A stretch of 64,000 nt of DNA from Cordilura impudica. Lineage: Eukaryota; Arthropoda; Insecta; Diptera; Scathophagidae. Location: the NCBI GenBank assembly GCA_963682025.1, contig OY821521.1:195497026-195561025 (forward strand). The letters are read 5' to 3'. Positions within the stretch are counted from its first letter, which is position 1, and every line of letters starts with the position of its first letter. Shown in pieces: positions 42,590 through 53,714 of this stretch. The notes below the pieces were generated by a model. That model saw nothing but the letters and a program-made list of their open reading frames with translations, ran no database searches and was not told where the DNA came from. Position numbers and translations under genes: made by a program.

Positions 42590-43251
42590 AATGCGACGGT
42601 TGCGGTCACCATATTGCACGTAGCGCCATCCTGTAGAAACCACATCTCGCCCGCATTATTGTCATCCATATTTTCAAACAAAAAATCATTAATCGTGGTG
42701 CGCTAACGATGCCCATTGACTGTAACGCGAGCTCCAGGCTTCATTTTTTAAGAAATAACGTCTGATAATTCCTCCAGCATGTAAACCGTGGTGCATTTTT
42801 CTGGATGTAATGGAGTCTGTAGGGTCTGTTATGGATTGGTCTCACTCCAATTTTGTTTATTAACAAACGCGTTAAGCCAAAATATGATCTTCATCGCTGA
42901 ACATAATTTGGCGATAAAACATCGGTTCAGTTTCCAACTGACGCGACGGATATGATGGTAGCGGACGGACAAAGCCAGAAATTCCTGCGACCGACGATGA
43001 ATCGATAAATTTGAATCTTCTTCCGCACTTTCGTCTATAGCGGCGATATCCTCTTCAGTACGGACATTCTTTCGACGGGTTGTTGTTATTGCATCATTTA
43101 GAGAGTATGTTCGACGGACGACTTGCTCAAAGGGACGATTATGTGCGCCATAAAAATCACGAAGTCATCTATAAGCAGCGCGAATCGATGACTTATTTTC
43201 AAAGTTAATTTGGATAATTTAGTAACGTTGTTCAAGTGTGAATCCAATCAT
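42590..43251 (-). pseudogene. DD41D-like mariner transposase pseudogene
   Basis: Reading from the ATG at 43,251 (minus): MIGFTLEQRYQIIQINFENK, SSIRAAYR, stop, LRDFYGAHNRPFEQVVRRTY, RTEEDIAAIDESAEEDSNLS and IHRRSQEFL, then a deletion, FYRQIMFSDEDHI (first Asp) and a broken middle ending around QDGAT-like sequence near 42,640. It is clearly related to the intact transposase at 40.1 kb but diverged, with a deletion and several frameshifts. TIRs were not identified. Confidence 0.8.
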
Positions 43252-43353
43252 GGTGATTTGCCAATCATGGTGATTTGCCAAAAATTTTAAATAATATATA
43301 CAGGTTCAAATATACAGAAAAAAAATTTTGAAAAAACAAATCTCACCTTTATA

Positions 43354-44119
43354 TCTGTGGTTTTCTAGAATAACCGCGTATGTCATAAAATCAAAATGTT
43401 CAGGGGAGCCAAAAAAAACGTTATATTTGAAATTATGGGCTCGATACAAAGATTTTAGAACTTTTTATTTAACAGTCCTGTAGATATGGGCAATAAATAC
43501 TTTATATAAAATTTTGAGTCAAAAATCTTCAGAGGAATAGATCCTAGAGAGGGACGAAAAAACTATATGTAAATTATACTTAAAGTGTGTGCAGATAAAA
43601 CAACTTATGTTGACAAACGTCGTTTTCTTTGAAAAAGAAAACTACCAATGGAACCAACCATGTAGACATAAGTTGTTGTTGCTTGAAAAATTGATTTTTT
43701 TTGTTCGTCAACAAAAAGTTAAAGGGACTTAGGATGAGAATATAATAACGTAGCAAGAATAATAGTGTCAAAATATAACAGAAATAAACACACAAGTTTT
43801 TATAAGTGGTTATAAACTGAAAACTAATCCAAAATAATTTTGCATTTTTTCATTAATAACAACGTATTTCGCTATGTGTCGTTTTCTGAGAAAATAATTT
43901 GTCAGCGATCAAACTTAGGTTGACATACGTCTTAGTGCGCAAATTAATTTAATAAACTTTTAAGTTACGTCGTTATTTAAAGCAAAAACTCAGAAATGGT
44001 CAATATTTTTTTTTAAAAAATTTAACACATGTAAAGAGCGTTAAAAATTAATATATTTGGCATCGTTAACTCGAAACTGACAAAAATGGACATACGCGGT
44101 TATTCCAGAAAACCACAGA
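43354..44119. mobile_element. 766-bp TIR element, copy 2
   Basis: Second copy of the element at 13,765-14,506, with the same terminal TCTGTGGTTTTCTAGAATAA / TTATTCCAGAAAACCACAGA and the same internal ACGTCGTTTTC units. TA lies outside each end. Copy 2 has small insertions relative to copy 1, for example AATGGAACC near 43,648. No coding sequence. Confidence 0.8.
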
Positions 44120-44268
44120 TAATTTGTGAGATAGAAAAAATCTTCACACACGCTTCTTCTTAACTTTTTCACAAGGATTATTTGATATTTTTTTTATCGT
44201 TATCTTTTAAAAATGTCAGTTATTATGTTAAATAGCAACCCTGTTAATTTTTTGTTAGTTTGATTAAA

Positions 44269-44328
44269 ATGAGTGATGAAATAGAACACACGTGGGCGGA
44301 ATTGCTGGGAAAAAAAACTCCTCAAAAA
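44269..44328 (+). other. Exon-like coding segment followed by a 5' splice site
   Basis: ATG-initiated 20-codon frame, MSDEIEHTWAELLGKKTPQK, followed immediately by GTGAGTATAG, a good 5' splice site. A related segment with the same A run, codons and GTGAGT is at 18,035-18,100. Acidic and Trp-containing sequence in otherwise AT-rich DNA looks like genuine coding. I do not recognise the protein, and no second exon could be located. It may be the first exon of a transposon gene. Confidence 0.4.
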
Positions 44329-44344
44329 GTGAGTATAGGGTTTG

Positions 44345-44985
44345 ATAGCGCTATATAGCCGCTTAAAAAAAGAAGAAACAAATCGCTAAGGGCATTTTCG
44401 AGATATGGAGATTTGAGTGATTTTTCGCAAAGACTATCAAATTTTTTGGCGATTTTTTTTTTGTTTTTGTTTTCTGCGCTATTATAATTATACCGTTGTG
44501 CAGAGGGTTTATAACAGTTTGTCATTCGGTATGTAACGCATCGAAAAATGCATTTGCGACACCATAAAGTATATATTATATTCTTGATCCATATAACAAC
44601 TCGAGTCGATATAGCGATGTCCGTCTGTCTGCTGAATTCACACTCAATCACAAAATATACCATTTACCTGGATAAACTTAAGATAATATTCTTTGTCGTT
44701 ATTTCGAGCAGGCTGCTATTGAAAATTGGGTAAATCGAACATAATAGTGTCAAGATATGTCAAAAAACATGAAGACACCTCTAAAAAATATTTATTAATT
44801 AATTCAGTGTATTTGTTGTAATAATTTAGCATTAAGTTTATTAAACTTTTAACTTTTTCAAATATTTTGTTTAAATTTGTTATAAAGAGTGCAATAGGTC
44901 CAGATATTAATCTAAACGTAAAACGCAGGTGGAGGGTATGAAAAATTCTACATAGCCGAATTCAACACTCTTGCTTGTTTTTTTT
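44345..44985 (+). mobile_element. GGCGATTTT module and complete-looking family A copy
   Basis: 44,355-44,475 matches 20,023-20,110 (AATCGCTAAGGGCATTTTCG, TTTTTCGCAAAGACTATCAA, TTGGCGATTTTTTT). From 44,490: TATACCGTTGTGCAGAGGGT, TGTAACGCATCGAAAAATGC, GTATATATTATATTCTTGAT, GATATAGCGATGTCCGTCTG. The right end has GCAGGTGGAGGGTATGAAAA and ACATAGCCGAATTCAACACT followed by CTTGCTTG. Confidence 0.6.
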
Positions 44986-45159
44986 TTTTTAATACGATCA
45001 CAAATTTATATTATTACTATAAATAAACAAACGGTATAATTTAAATTTTTTTTTAATACGCAGTTCCTTTATGCAGGCTCCCAAGTACAAGTATATACAT
45101 ATAAATATTATACTTGTAACCTAACTTTTAATAATATTTATAATTTTATATATAACAGG

Positions 45160-45520
45160 TAAGAGTGTTACATTCGGCTGTGCCGAATCTTTGATACCCT
45201 CCATCTGCGTCTTAAACACAATATTAAAAACAATGTTGGGTACGGCTACCCCTTTAAAACTGTAGCCAATACTGAAAATTTAAATTCGAATACCAATTTA
45301 ATTTAAAGTTAATTGCTTTTCTTGTTGGTTAGGTTCTAAAAAAAATTCCAGATTTTAATATTAAAAAAACTAACCCGTAAAAACTATGTTTTTATATACT
45401 CCGTTTCTTTTTAAATTAAAAAAAAAAGTTTCAGCTTGATTGGATTACGGGAAAAGGGTTAAAAATCGATCCAAAAATTTTTCGACAGCCAAGCAGACAC
45501 TACGAGTTAAAATAAAGGGA
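45160..45520 (+). mobile_element. Family A terminal segment followed by family G copy
   Basis: 45,160-45,310: AGAGTGTTACATTCGGCTGT, GCCGAATCTTTGATACCCTC, CATCTGCGTCTTAAACACAA and the CGAATACCAATTTAATTTAA stretch seen at 27.9 kb. 45,362-45,520: family G with TATACTCCGTTTCTTTTTAA, TTTCAGCTTGATTGGATTAC, GCAGACACTACGAGTTAAAA and TAAAGGGAGTAAAA. Confidence 0.55.
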
Positions 45521-45639
45521 GTAAAAAAGCAAATTTTTAAATATTTGTATCTTAATTAGCTAGTAATATGTTAATTTAAGGATTAATAAAATACAAAAAA
45601 ACAAAACCAATAAAACACAGTTACGAAATTAAATGGCGA

Positions 45640-45760
45640 CCTTTAATTTGCATACCAGGTTTAGGTGTTCCGACAGACGGCCGGGCGAACGTCGTTAAAT
45701 CGACTAAGAAAGTGATTTAGAGTCGATTTAGTATAGTATCAGTGTTATGAAGTTGATAAG
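45640..45760 (-). mobile_element. Family B remnant
   Basis: CATACCAGGTTTAGGTGTTC, CGACAGACGGCCGGGCGAAC, GTCGTTAAATCGACTAAGAA and AGTGATTTAGAGTCGATTTA correspond to the family B core on the opposite strand. Confidence 0.4.
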
Positions 45761-45769
45761 ATAGAAGAT

Positions 45770-46779
45770 ATCTATAGTTTCATGGAAATCGGCAACGCCC
45801 ATCGCCTACAGCCCATATACCCGAAAATAAATATTTGGACCCGAATTTTTGTTTCTTCATTAAAAGTCTTTAACTTGATCCAAGTTATCAGTGTTATAAA
45901 GTAAAAATGTCTGCAATGTTTTACATCTACATGCCACGCGCACCGTCCATATACCAAAAACAAGTTTTTTGTTTAAAAATTTTGTTTTAGAAACAAACTT
46001 AAAAAGTTTTGTTATTCGGCTTAAAAGCCGAATAAAAACTAGCAGGAACAAGATATATGATATAATAACTGATAAATATTTTTCCGTGTATGCAAATATA
46101 GACTTTTATTCATCTTCTATCATTTCATTACGTCTTATGCTAGTAATGCAGGGATCTGACGATACAAGAAGGCGATGGAAAACATCAGTATTTGTTGCGA
46201 CTCTGTTGCACTTTCTGGAGAACAACAGTCTATACCTTCTATAGTCCTTATTTCGTGCTTCTTCAGCTTCTTAAAACACATGGTCCTAAAAATATTCACC
46301 ATTTTATATCGTGTTTCCTTGAATTACTGAAATAAAATTTCGTGTGACTTTTTTTTATAAAATTTATAACTTTGTATACAGTATACAATATTATCCGAAT
46401 TTTTTTTATTTTATCAAAAGAAGACACTCCAACCTTTCAACTAAAACACAAAGGTCGATAAGCTCACATTTTTTTTGACAAAAAAAAAAATTAATAAATA
46501 AATAAAAACTCTGAATTTTTTAGTGCCATCATAAAAACCTGAATATTTTTTAAACTATTATTGTTATCAAAATTTTTTTTTTTTTTCAAAATTAATGCTG
46601 AAATACATACTATATTTTTCAAATATACTTCCATCATATAGATGTGACAAAAAGAAATTATCTACCCGGACCATTGAAATGCATGAAAATTGAGACAGAA
46701 TTTCGTTTAGGTGACTTTGCCCCGAGTTATTTTGGACAAAAAAAAAATTATAGAAAAAAATATGATGCATTTATCTTAA
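45770..46779. other. Unclassified; perfect 24-bp palindrome at 46,012-46,035
   Basis: TTATTCGGCTTAAAAGCCGAATAA (11-bp arms, AA centre) is the only clear structure; split for reading it is TTATTCGGCTT + AA + AAGCCGAATAA. It lies inside a 91-codon plus-strand frame (45,969-46,244) with no recognisable motif. 45,790-45,960 has two CACGC-GCCCATATACC-like phrases reminiscent of the Helitron E unit, but too weak to assign. Confidence 0.4.
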
Positions 46780-47010
46780 CTAGTATAGCCCAGCACTCGA
46801 AATTCGAGTGCAAATTCTAGGAAATATTATTTTGTGTGATGGCTTTTGTTTGGCATGAGGTCATGAATTAACGAACAACACATATTATTTTTTCATAAAA
46901 TTTTTGTCTTCCAATGTTTTTTTTAATATTTATACATATATAAAAAAATGTATGAATATTTAAATGAGCCTAAAGGTATGTTAATCAATTTTAATAATTC
47001 AACACATAGG
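46780..47010 (-). mobile_element. Helitron 3' end, family D relative
   Basis: On the minus strand the end is a perfect 19-nt hairpin GCACTCGAATTTCGAGTGC (46,793-46,811) followed by TGGGCTATACTAG, with CTAG at 46,780-46,783 before T. The adjoining sequence (CCTAAAGGTATGTTAATCAA) matches family D. No 5' TC end was found, so this copy is truncated. Confidence 0.7.
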
Positions 47011-47575
47011 GTCTGATATAGAATATATAATTTAAATCGCATTAACAGGGTGTAACGAATTATTATAAATATTTTATTACATTTAATTTAATACATTTTT
47101 AAGACAGATTAAACATAAATGTTATCACTTCTCCTCAATTTTAACGAGGAAAATGAAGACTCACAAATATTTTTCCAAACCTCAATACCAGTTGTAAGCG
47201 TTAGATTTAAGTCATTTCTCATTTTTAAAAGTTCTTTTTTGATATCAACACTTTGATTTTCAATATTACATAACAAAGGATTATTATTTAATTAAATTAT
47301 ACTTATTTTCTATTTTATCAAAATCTTTAAAAGGCATGTTTTACTTTACTAGCAAAGTTTCCAATATACTAACATATTTATTATATTTGCTCAAATTGTG
47401 TGGAAATTTATTAAAAACTTCGAAAGTTCTTGTGAAATTAATAAAAAATTTTTTTCCTTAAGATTCATTAGTAATAGTTAAATTTTTTATATAAATTGAT
47501 GAACTGCGAAAACTAGTTCAATAATGGTCTATTCAAAGTAATAGATAAACAAGAATTCATATTCAAAAAATTAAA
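47011..47575. other. No feature recognised
   Basis: AT-rich DNA without supported frames or ends. Confidence 0.4.
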
Positions 47576-47579
47576 TTAG

Positions 47580-48435
47580 TTATTAATTTTTATTTTTTCA
47601 TTTTTATTTTAAATTTTTAATTTTTATAATTAATCTTTAAGTTTTACTTTTTAATTTTAAATTTTTAACTTTTAATTTTTTATTTTTAATTTTTATTTAT
47701 TACTTTTATTTTTTCATTTTTATTTTTATTTCTATTTTTTCATTTTTAACTTTTAATTTTTAATTTTAAATTTTATATTTTAAATTTTAAATTTTAAATT
47801 TTAAATTTTAAATTTTAAATTTTAAATTTTAAATTTTAAATTTTAAATTTTAAATTTTAAATTTTAAATTTTAAATTTTAAATTTTAAATTTTTAATTTT
47901 TAATTTTTAATTTTAAATTTTTAATTTTTAATTTTTAATTTTAAATTTTTAATTTTAAAATTTAAATTTTTAATTTTGAATTTTTATTTTTAAATTTTTA
48001 ATTTTAATTTTTAAATTTTTATTTTTAATTTTTATTTATTAATTTTTAATTTTTAGTTTTTAATTTTTAATATTTAATTTTTAATTTTTAATTTTCAATT
48101 TTTAATTTTTAATTTTTGATTTTTAATTTTTAAATTTAAATATTTAATTTTTAATTTTTCATTTTTAATTTTTAGTTTTAAATTTTTAATTTTTATTTTT
48201 AATCTTTAACTTTGAATTTTTAATTTTTATTCTGAATTTTTAATTTGAAATTTTTAATTTTTAAATATTTAATATTTAATTTTTAAATAGTTATTAATAA
48301 CTTTTAAATTTTAAATTTTAATTATTAATTTTTATTTTTAACTTCTAATTTCTAATTTTTGATTTTTAATTTTTAATTTTTAGTTTTTAATTTTTAATTT
48401 TTTATTTTAAATTTGTAAGTTTTATTTTTATTTTT
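47580..48435. repeat. T-rich heptamer-type array with pure (TTTTAAA)n core
   Basis: About 850 bp of 7-bp AT repeats. The pure core at 47,777-47,893 is TTTTAAA repeated about 16 times, a different heptamer from the TTATAAA (18.6 kb) and TTTTTAA (29.0 kb) arrays. The rest is TTTTTAATTTTTAA-like and degenerate. Confidence 0.9.
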
Positions 48436-48444
48436 AATTTTAAT

Positions 48445-48580
48445 CTTTTTATTTTAAAAGGGTACCTTTTTAAAAAAATTTAACTTTTTTCCAAAGGACG
48501 TATTTTTTTTAAATGGGTAGTTTTTGTTTTACTTTCTTAGGGAATATATTTTTTCGTTCATATTGGCGATTTTCTTTATT
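48445..48580 (+). repeat. GGTACCTTTT / TTGGCGATTTT module
   Basis: AAAAGGGTACCTTTTTAAAA, then TTAGGGAATATATTTTTTCG and TTCATATTGGCGATTTTCTT. The same order follows the T-rich array at 29,255-29,400. Confidence 0.6.
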
Positions 48581-48834
48581 ATATCGTGATAACGACAATG
48601 TGACACGTGCGGAATATATACACAACTACAATAACTACAGCAATAAGGAGAATTACACATATCACACACATATATTAAGAAAAACTACAAACACACTGAA
48701 AATTTTTATATATTCAAGAGTTTTTTAAAAGTTTCATTCATATCTCGTGTACCTTTTGACCGGAATTGATGAGTTTAAATATCATCTCCTTTGATATTTG
48801 AATAAACAATTTTATGCAAACACGAAGAGTATTG

Positions 48835-49022
48835 CTTAGTTATTGAAGGCGTGATCCTGATTTCCACAGACAGACGGACAGACGGTCATTGCTAAATCAA
48901 TTCCCTTGTTATAAGGATCAAGAAAATATATGGTTTTGGGGTCTCCGAAATTTATTTCGATGCGTTACAACGGATTGACAAACCTACATATACCCCCTGC
49001 AAAGTGGTGTTGAGGGTATAAA
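48835..49022 (-). mobile_element. Family A segment
   Basis: ACAGACAGACGGACAGACGG, TTGTTATAAGGATCAAGAAA, ATTTATTTCGATGCGTTACA and GTGGTGTTGAGGGTATAAAA: the family A block on the minus strand. Confidence 0.6.
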
Positions 49023-49044
49023 ATTAAAATTAAATGTTTTTTTG

Positions 49045-49505
49045 TATTTAAAACTTTCCCAAACTAAGGATAGATGAAGCAAATGATCCCAAATTATCTA
49101 TTTTAATCAGAAAATGGCAATCGAATATAATGTCTATTTTAGCGATCATTGCTTGATATATCAAAAATGAAATTAAATATTGTTTCTTTTTTTATTTATA
49201 TCTTCCCAAACTAAAAGGATGATGAAGTAAATAACCCTAAATGATTAATTTTAAAATTAAAAAAAAAAAACGAATATCGAAATAATGTCACTTAAGCTAT
49301 TTTTTGATCATGGCCTGATATACATATAAATATTTATTTGTAATATTTTTTTCTTTTTTTTTTTAATTTACATTCCCAAACTAAGTACAAATCATGCAAA
49401 TGATCCTAAATTATTGATTTTCATCACAAAACGAAAATCGAATATAATGTTACTTAGACTATTCTCGCAGTAATGGCACGATATATAATGAATATCTTTT
49501 TTTTT
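49045..49505. repeat. Three tandem units of ~155-165 bp
   Basis: Each unit contains TTCCCAAACTAAG, ATGATCC(C/T)AAAT-like sequence, TTTTAATCA(G/C)AAAA, CGAATATAATG, TAGCNATCATTG and GATATATNA. Starts lie near 49,052, 49,203 and 49,374. Units are diverged, so the duplication is old. Confidence 0.65.
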
Positions 49506-49944
49506 TTTACTCGTGCTATTCTTATTCTTTCTTATTATTAGATAATAAAAAAACCTACAATCAACAAAAAGTTTTATTTGATCATTACTGATGATTGAAT
49601 ATGGCCAGAAGAAAGGTTAAACTAACGAAATGTATCCCAGCAGGCAATAAGGTGTTTTAAAAAACAACAGCAGATCTTTAATCAAGCCAAACACACTCTA
49701 ATAATTGTTTATTTCTTTACTAATTAAATATAATGATTAATTTTTTTCTGGCGTATCTAATAGAAAGAAAAAATATAAAAGTTCTTTGAACTTTTAAAAA
49801 AATAAAATAAAAATCTGTACTAGTATAATAGTTGTCGAAAGGCCGGACAAATAGATATGCAACTTTTTTTTCGGATATTTTAAATTAGGCGGGAGGTCAA
49901 AAATATTTGTTTTTTTTTTCTTTTTAATAATTTAAAAATCAAAA
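49506..49944. other. No gene seen
   Basis: TCTGTACTAGTATAATAG at 49,814-49,831 resembles the Helitron family E 5' end, but the following sequence does not match. Confidence 0.4.
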
Positions 49945-50240
49945 AAGAAAATTAGAATCCGGCTAAGCCGACTATGCGATCACCTATACCATGAGAAATC
50001 GGGAAAGCGGCCATGCTGGATGAGGTGATTAATAAATGAATTAGTAAAGTTCATTTTGAATCTATGAATATTTCGATTCTGACCATATTTTGTGAGATCA
50101 CTTATATACTCATAAATCATATATCAATCATATTTGAAAAAAAAAAAAAAAATGGATGTTGTTTGAATGTTTCTAGATCGATTCAGTTTTATGCAGGAAG
50201 ATACTTATATGGGGGTCTATGACTAAATATTCTCTCGGTG
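49945..50240 (+). mobile_element. Dispersed repeat family H/B-type fragment
   Basis: Begins GAAAATTAGAATCCGGCTAA + GCCGACTATGCG (hairpin TCCGGCTAAGCCGA-like), then CGGCCATGCTGGATGAGGTG as at 37.3 kb. Near 50,205 it has ATATGGGGGTCTATGACTAA and TCTCTCGGTGGTAGC, as in family B relatives. Confidence 0.45.
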
Positions 50241-50900
50241 GTAGCTGAGCTTGTTTTATTTATTTATATTTTCAATGCCAAGAATATATATATTTTCTGA
50301 TATTGAGTCTTTTTCCTAACTCGCGGCATTAACTTCCACTATGGCTGATGGTTTAATTTTTTTTTTTTAATTTATTCGGAACTTTCGAGTCTTTTAACCG
50401 GCTTATCCCGCTCGAATTAGGTTTTCATTCTACTTTACTATAATTCTCCTCCAACTTAACTGTCTTATATAAAAAAGATTTTTTAAATACCCTGTAGTGA
50501 AAATAGCGAACAATTTAATTTTTACGGATTTTTTCACAAAATTTAAAAATTATTTTATGGCGTTCAATAATACTGAGTGAAATTTTGAATATTAATTGAT
50601 CAGAAAACAGACACTACAGGTTATAGTTTCAGAGAAAAAAAAAACGTGTTTTTTAATAGCTCTGTTACAATTTTCCATATTTTATTTTTTTTAAGAGCAA
50701 GGTCCAATAAAGCAGGTACTCTTTTAGAAACAGAATTTTGTTTTAGCAAAAAAAAAAAAAAATTATTTATATAATTTTAAATGACATCTCATTTAAAAAG
50801 TATTAAGATATCGTTTAAAATGACATGTACGCAAATTTCATTTGTGAAAGGTCAAAGGTCATTATCACATGATTAACATTTTGTGATCTTAAAATATGTA
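50241..50900. other. No feature recognised
   Basis: AT-rich; a less AT-rich stretch at 50,320-50,460 has no frame or ends that can be supported. Confidence 0.4.
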
Positions 50901-50904
50901 TCTT

Positions 50905-51190
50905 AAAAAGTGACAATTTTAAAATTAAAATAAGATGTGTGTTGCTGATTGTTTCCTCTACACTCTTGCAAAATTTATGAGTGAGTTTTTATTAGCTCCC
51001 GAGTTAAAAATAAATGTGACATTTTTAAAATAAAAAAAAGATGTGTGTTACTGATTATTTCCTCTACACTTTTGAGTTTTTATTAGCTCCCTAGTTAAAA
51101 ATAAATGTGACATTTTTAAAATTACAAAAAGGTGTGCGTTACTGATAATATCCTCTACACTCTTGTAAAATTTAATGAGTGAATTTTTTT
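50905..51190. repeat. Three tandem units of ~95 bp
   Basis: Each unit holds AAATGTGACATTTTTAAAAT, AAGATGTGTGTTACTGATTA, TTTCCTCTACACTCTTG and GTTTTTATTAGCTCCC(G/T)AG. Units begin near 50,907, 51,014 and 51,105. Moderately diverged. Confidence 0.75.
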
Positions 51191-53221
51191 TTTAATTTGA
51201 TTTCATATTTTGGGTAATAAAAAATATAAAAAATCATTGGAGCTAAATCGTTTACTGATAAGCCATTTAGGTTTGGAAATTGAAGCTATTTAGGTTTGGA
51301 AATAGAAAACAGTCACTGAGGGTTAAAACTGCAAAACATGGCGGACGGTGTAACAATTTTTAGCCTAATTCATGAAATTTAGTCATGGCGTCTACATACT
51401 AAGGACATTTATATGTGGTGCGGGCATAATGAGTTTGAGCTTATGTTATAAGCGTCGGTCTAGACCGCTTATAATTTTTTACTTTATTTTTTTTTTTCTC
51501 AAAGTGGATTATTAATTCTTATAGTCTAAATGATTCTTGCGATTTTTTTTTAAATTTTTTGGAAATTGGTTCGGGGTCGCTGAAATTGAATTTTTTTAAA
51601 CATAAAGTCATTCTATTTCCTTTTCTCTTAGTTTATCTTCACAAAACCAGACCAAAGAAATATCCGCGGTAAAAATTATTAGTTTAAAGGAAACTTTGTT
51701 GACCTTAAAATTAAAATTTTATTTCAATGGTGCGTGGTAAAGAAGAAGAAGAAATCATATATTTCAAAAATCCATAACTACACTGTATTCTTAATCGGAC
51801 CGGTTGAAACAAAATGAAAATTTGCATATTAATTACAGTATTAATTGCAATATGTCTGAAAAATGATGACAAATCTAACAAACATTAAAATTTTAGTATT
51901 TCCCTCAAACCTTAATAAATCGATAAATATGCAATATAGGCCTTCAAAATACCTTACATTTGAAACCGATAAGCCTCTTGTGACTTTGGAATAATTATTA
52001 AAAAAATATAATATTAATAAAATAACTAACAGAAAATAATTTTTTTTTTCATCCCATGCATTCGCACCTGAACATTAGATTTTTACCAAAATATGCAAAA
52101 TTTCGTGATGGGCTTCAAATGAAAGATATTACGAAGACCTATCAAAGCATTTAATTTATGTCCCAAATACTGCCAAATTCACGAGTTTTTGAGGTTTGAA
52201 CTTTAGAAATATATAATTTCTAGTTTTAATGTCCTTTAACTAATAATTTTTACCGGATATATAAGTTTTTAATCGGCTGGTACTCTTCAGAACTCATTTA
52301 TGGCTAATTCCATAGTGACAGACATGACAGTCAGAGATCTTTCTAATCCAATATTATACAGAAAACTTTCTCATTGTTCATAAAAATATACAAAATTATG
52401 CAGGCGGACCTGAAAAATATATTTACCATTAGAAAAAGTGAGAAAGTATTATTGTTATTAATTATTTTGGGGGCAAAAATTAGTCGTGACAGACATGACA
52501 ACAAACAGACATAATTTTAGAGGATGTTTGTAAAACACAGAAGAGATCGTAAGTTATTTGTATGAAGCAATTGTTTATAGTTAATATAATAGCTAGTTTA
52601 TTAATAAAGCATATAAAAGATATGAATTCTTAAATAAATTATAGAAAAAAAGAAGTATTTTCTAATCTGACAGACATGACACAGCCTTTATTTTCAAAAT
52701 TACTTAATTTCACTTTTCCTTTATTACTGGAAAAATAGGGGCTATAAAAATAATCAAAAATACATCTTACATCACTATTGTCATATTTTCATACCCTTTT
52801 TTTGAATTGCTATCAATAAAAATTATTTAAATTACAATTTTAAAATTGGACCTAAGGTTGACCTTTGCATGGAATCACCCTTATCTGATTTATAGAAAAA
52901 CAAATAAGAATGTTAAATTCCCAAAAAAAAATTTTTTTGTTTGGTCCTTTTTAATAAAACATTTTTACTTAAAAAAATTCCCAAAAAAAAAAATATATAA
53001 AAATTTTCCCATCTAAAATTTCTACTTCGATTTTTAGAATCTTAGTTTTTTTTTTACCACTTTTATGCCGGAAAATTATAAAAAAATTTTGCAGCAAAAT
53101 AATAAAAATTTTTTTACCTCAAAAATTATTTTTGCCATACAATTTATTTATACCTAAGAAAATCTTTAAGCCTCAAGATTGTTTTATTATCAAAGTTTCA
53201 AACCTTCCCAGACTTATAATC
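51191..53221. other. Mostly featureless; three TGACAGACATGACA motifs
   Basis: No gene seen in 2 kb. GTCGGTCTAGACCG plus CTTATAATTTTTTACTT at 51,453-51,485 is a family B 3' end. TGACAGACATGACA occurs near 52,316, 52,487 and 52,668, spaced about 170-180 bp apart, in otherwise dissimilar sequence. Confidence 0.5.
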
Positions 53222-53224
53222 TTA

Positions 53225-53627
53225 TGCCGTTTTCTTTTCTGACAAAAAATATCGCCCTGTTTTTGCCCCTTTTTCGAAAAGTGTATTTTTTTATATATTC
53301 TGAATTCAGAGCAACCTTATCTTATACATCAATCGAAAGGTCTCAAGTCGAACCCTCGTAAATCACAAAGAATTCCAGCCCTTGACTTCTTTCAGGTCAT
53401 AGTGTGAGAATATTTCCCCATTGTTCCCCTTTTTTGAATATTTTCACCCTATGACTTCCAAGAGGATAATAATCAATTTTTTTTTGCATTTATGAACACA
53501 GCACATTGAGACCTTTCGATTGTTATATAATATAAGGTTGCTCTTAATTCAGAATATATAAAAAAATACACTTTTCCAAAAAAGGGCAAAAAAAGGGCGA
53601 AATTTTTCGTCAGAAAAGAAAACGGCA
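53225..53627. mobile_element. PIF/Harbinger-like MITE, copy 1
   Basis: 403 bp with long inverted arms (about 140-170 bp): TGCCGTTTTCTTTTCTGACA at the left and its inverse GTCAGAAAAGAAAACGGCA at the right. The arms include TATATTCTGAATTNAGAGCA and ATCAATCGAAAGGTCTCAA. TTA flanks both ends. Three-bp TWA duplications are the PIF/Harbinger hallmark; two sister copies show the same. No transposase, so it depends on a partner. Confidence 0.8.
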
Positions 53628-53714
53628 TTAGTTTAATTATTTCTTGCTTCAATTTTTTTTCAATTTTTTTCCAAAAATTTTTTTCCCCAAAAATTATTTT
53701 TCTACCCATTTTTT

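Noticed and set aside
44322..44663. 113-codon minus-strand frame
   Set aside because: It lies antisense over the family A block and the exon-like segment, with no conserved motif.
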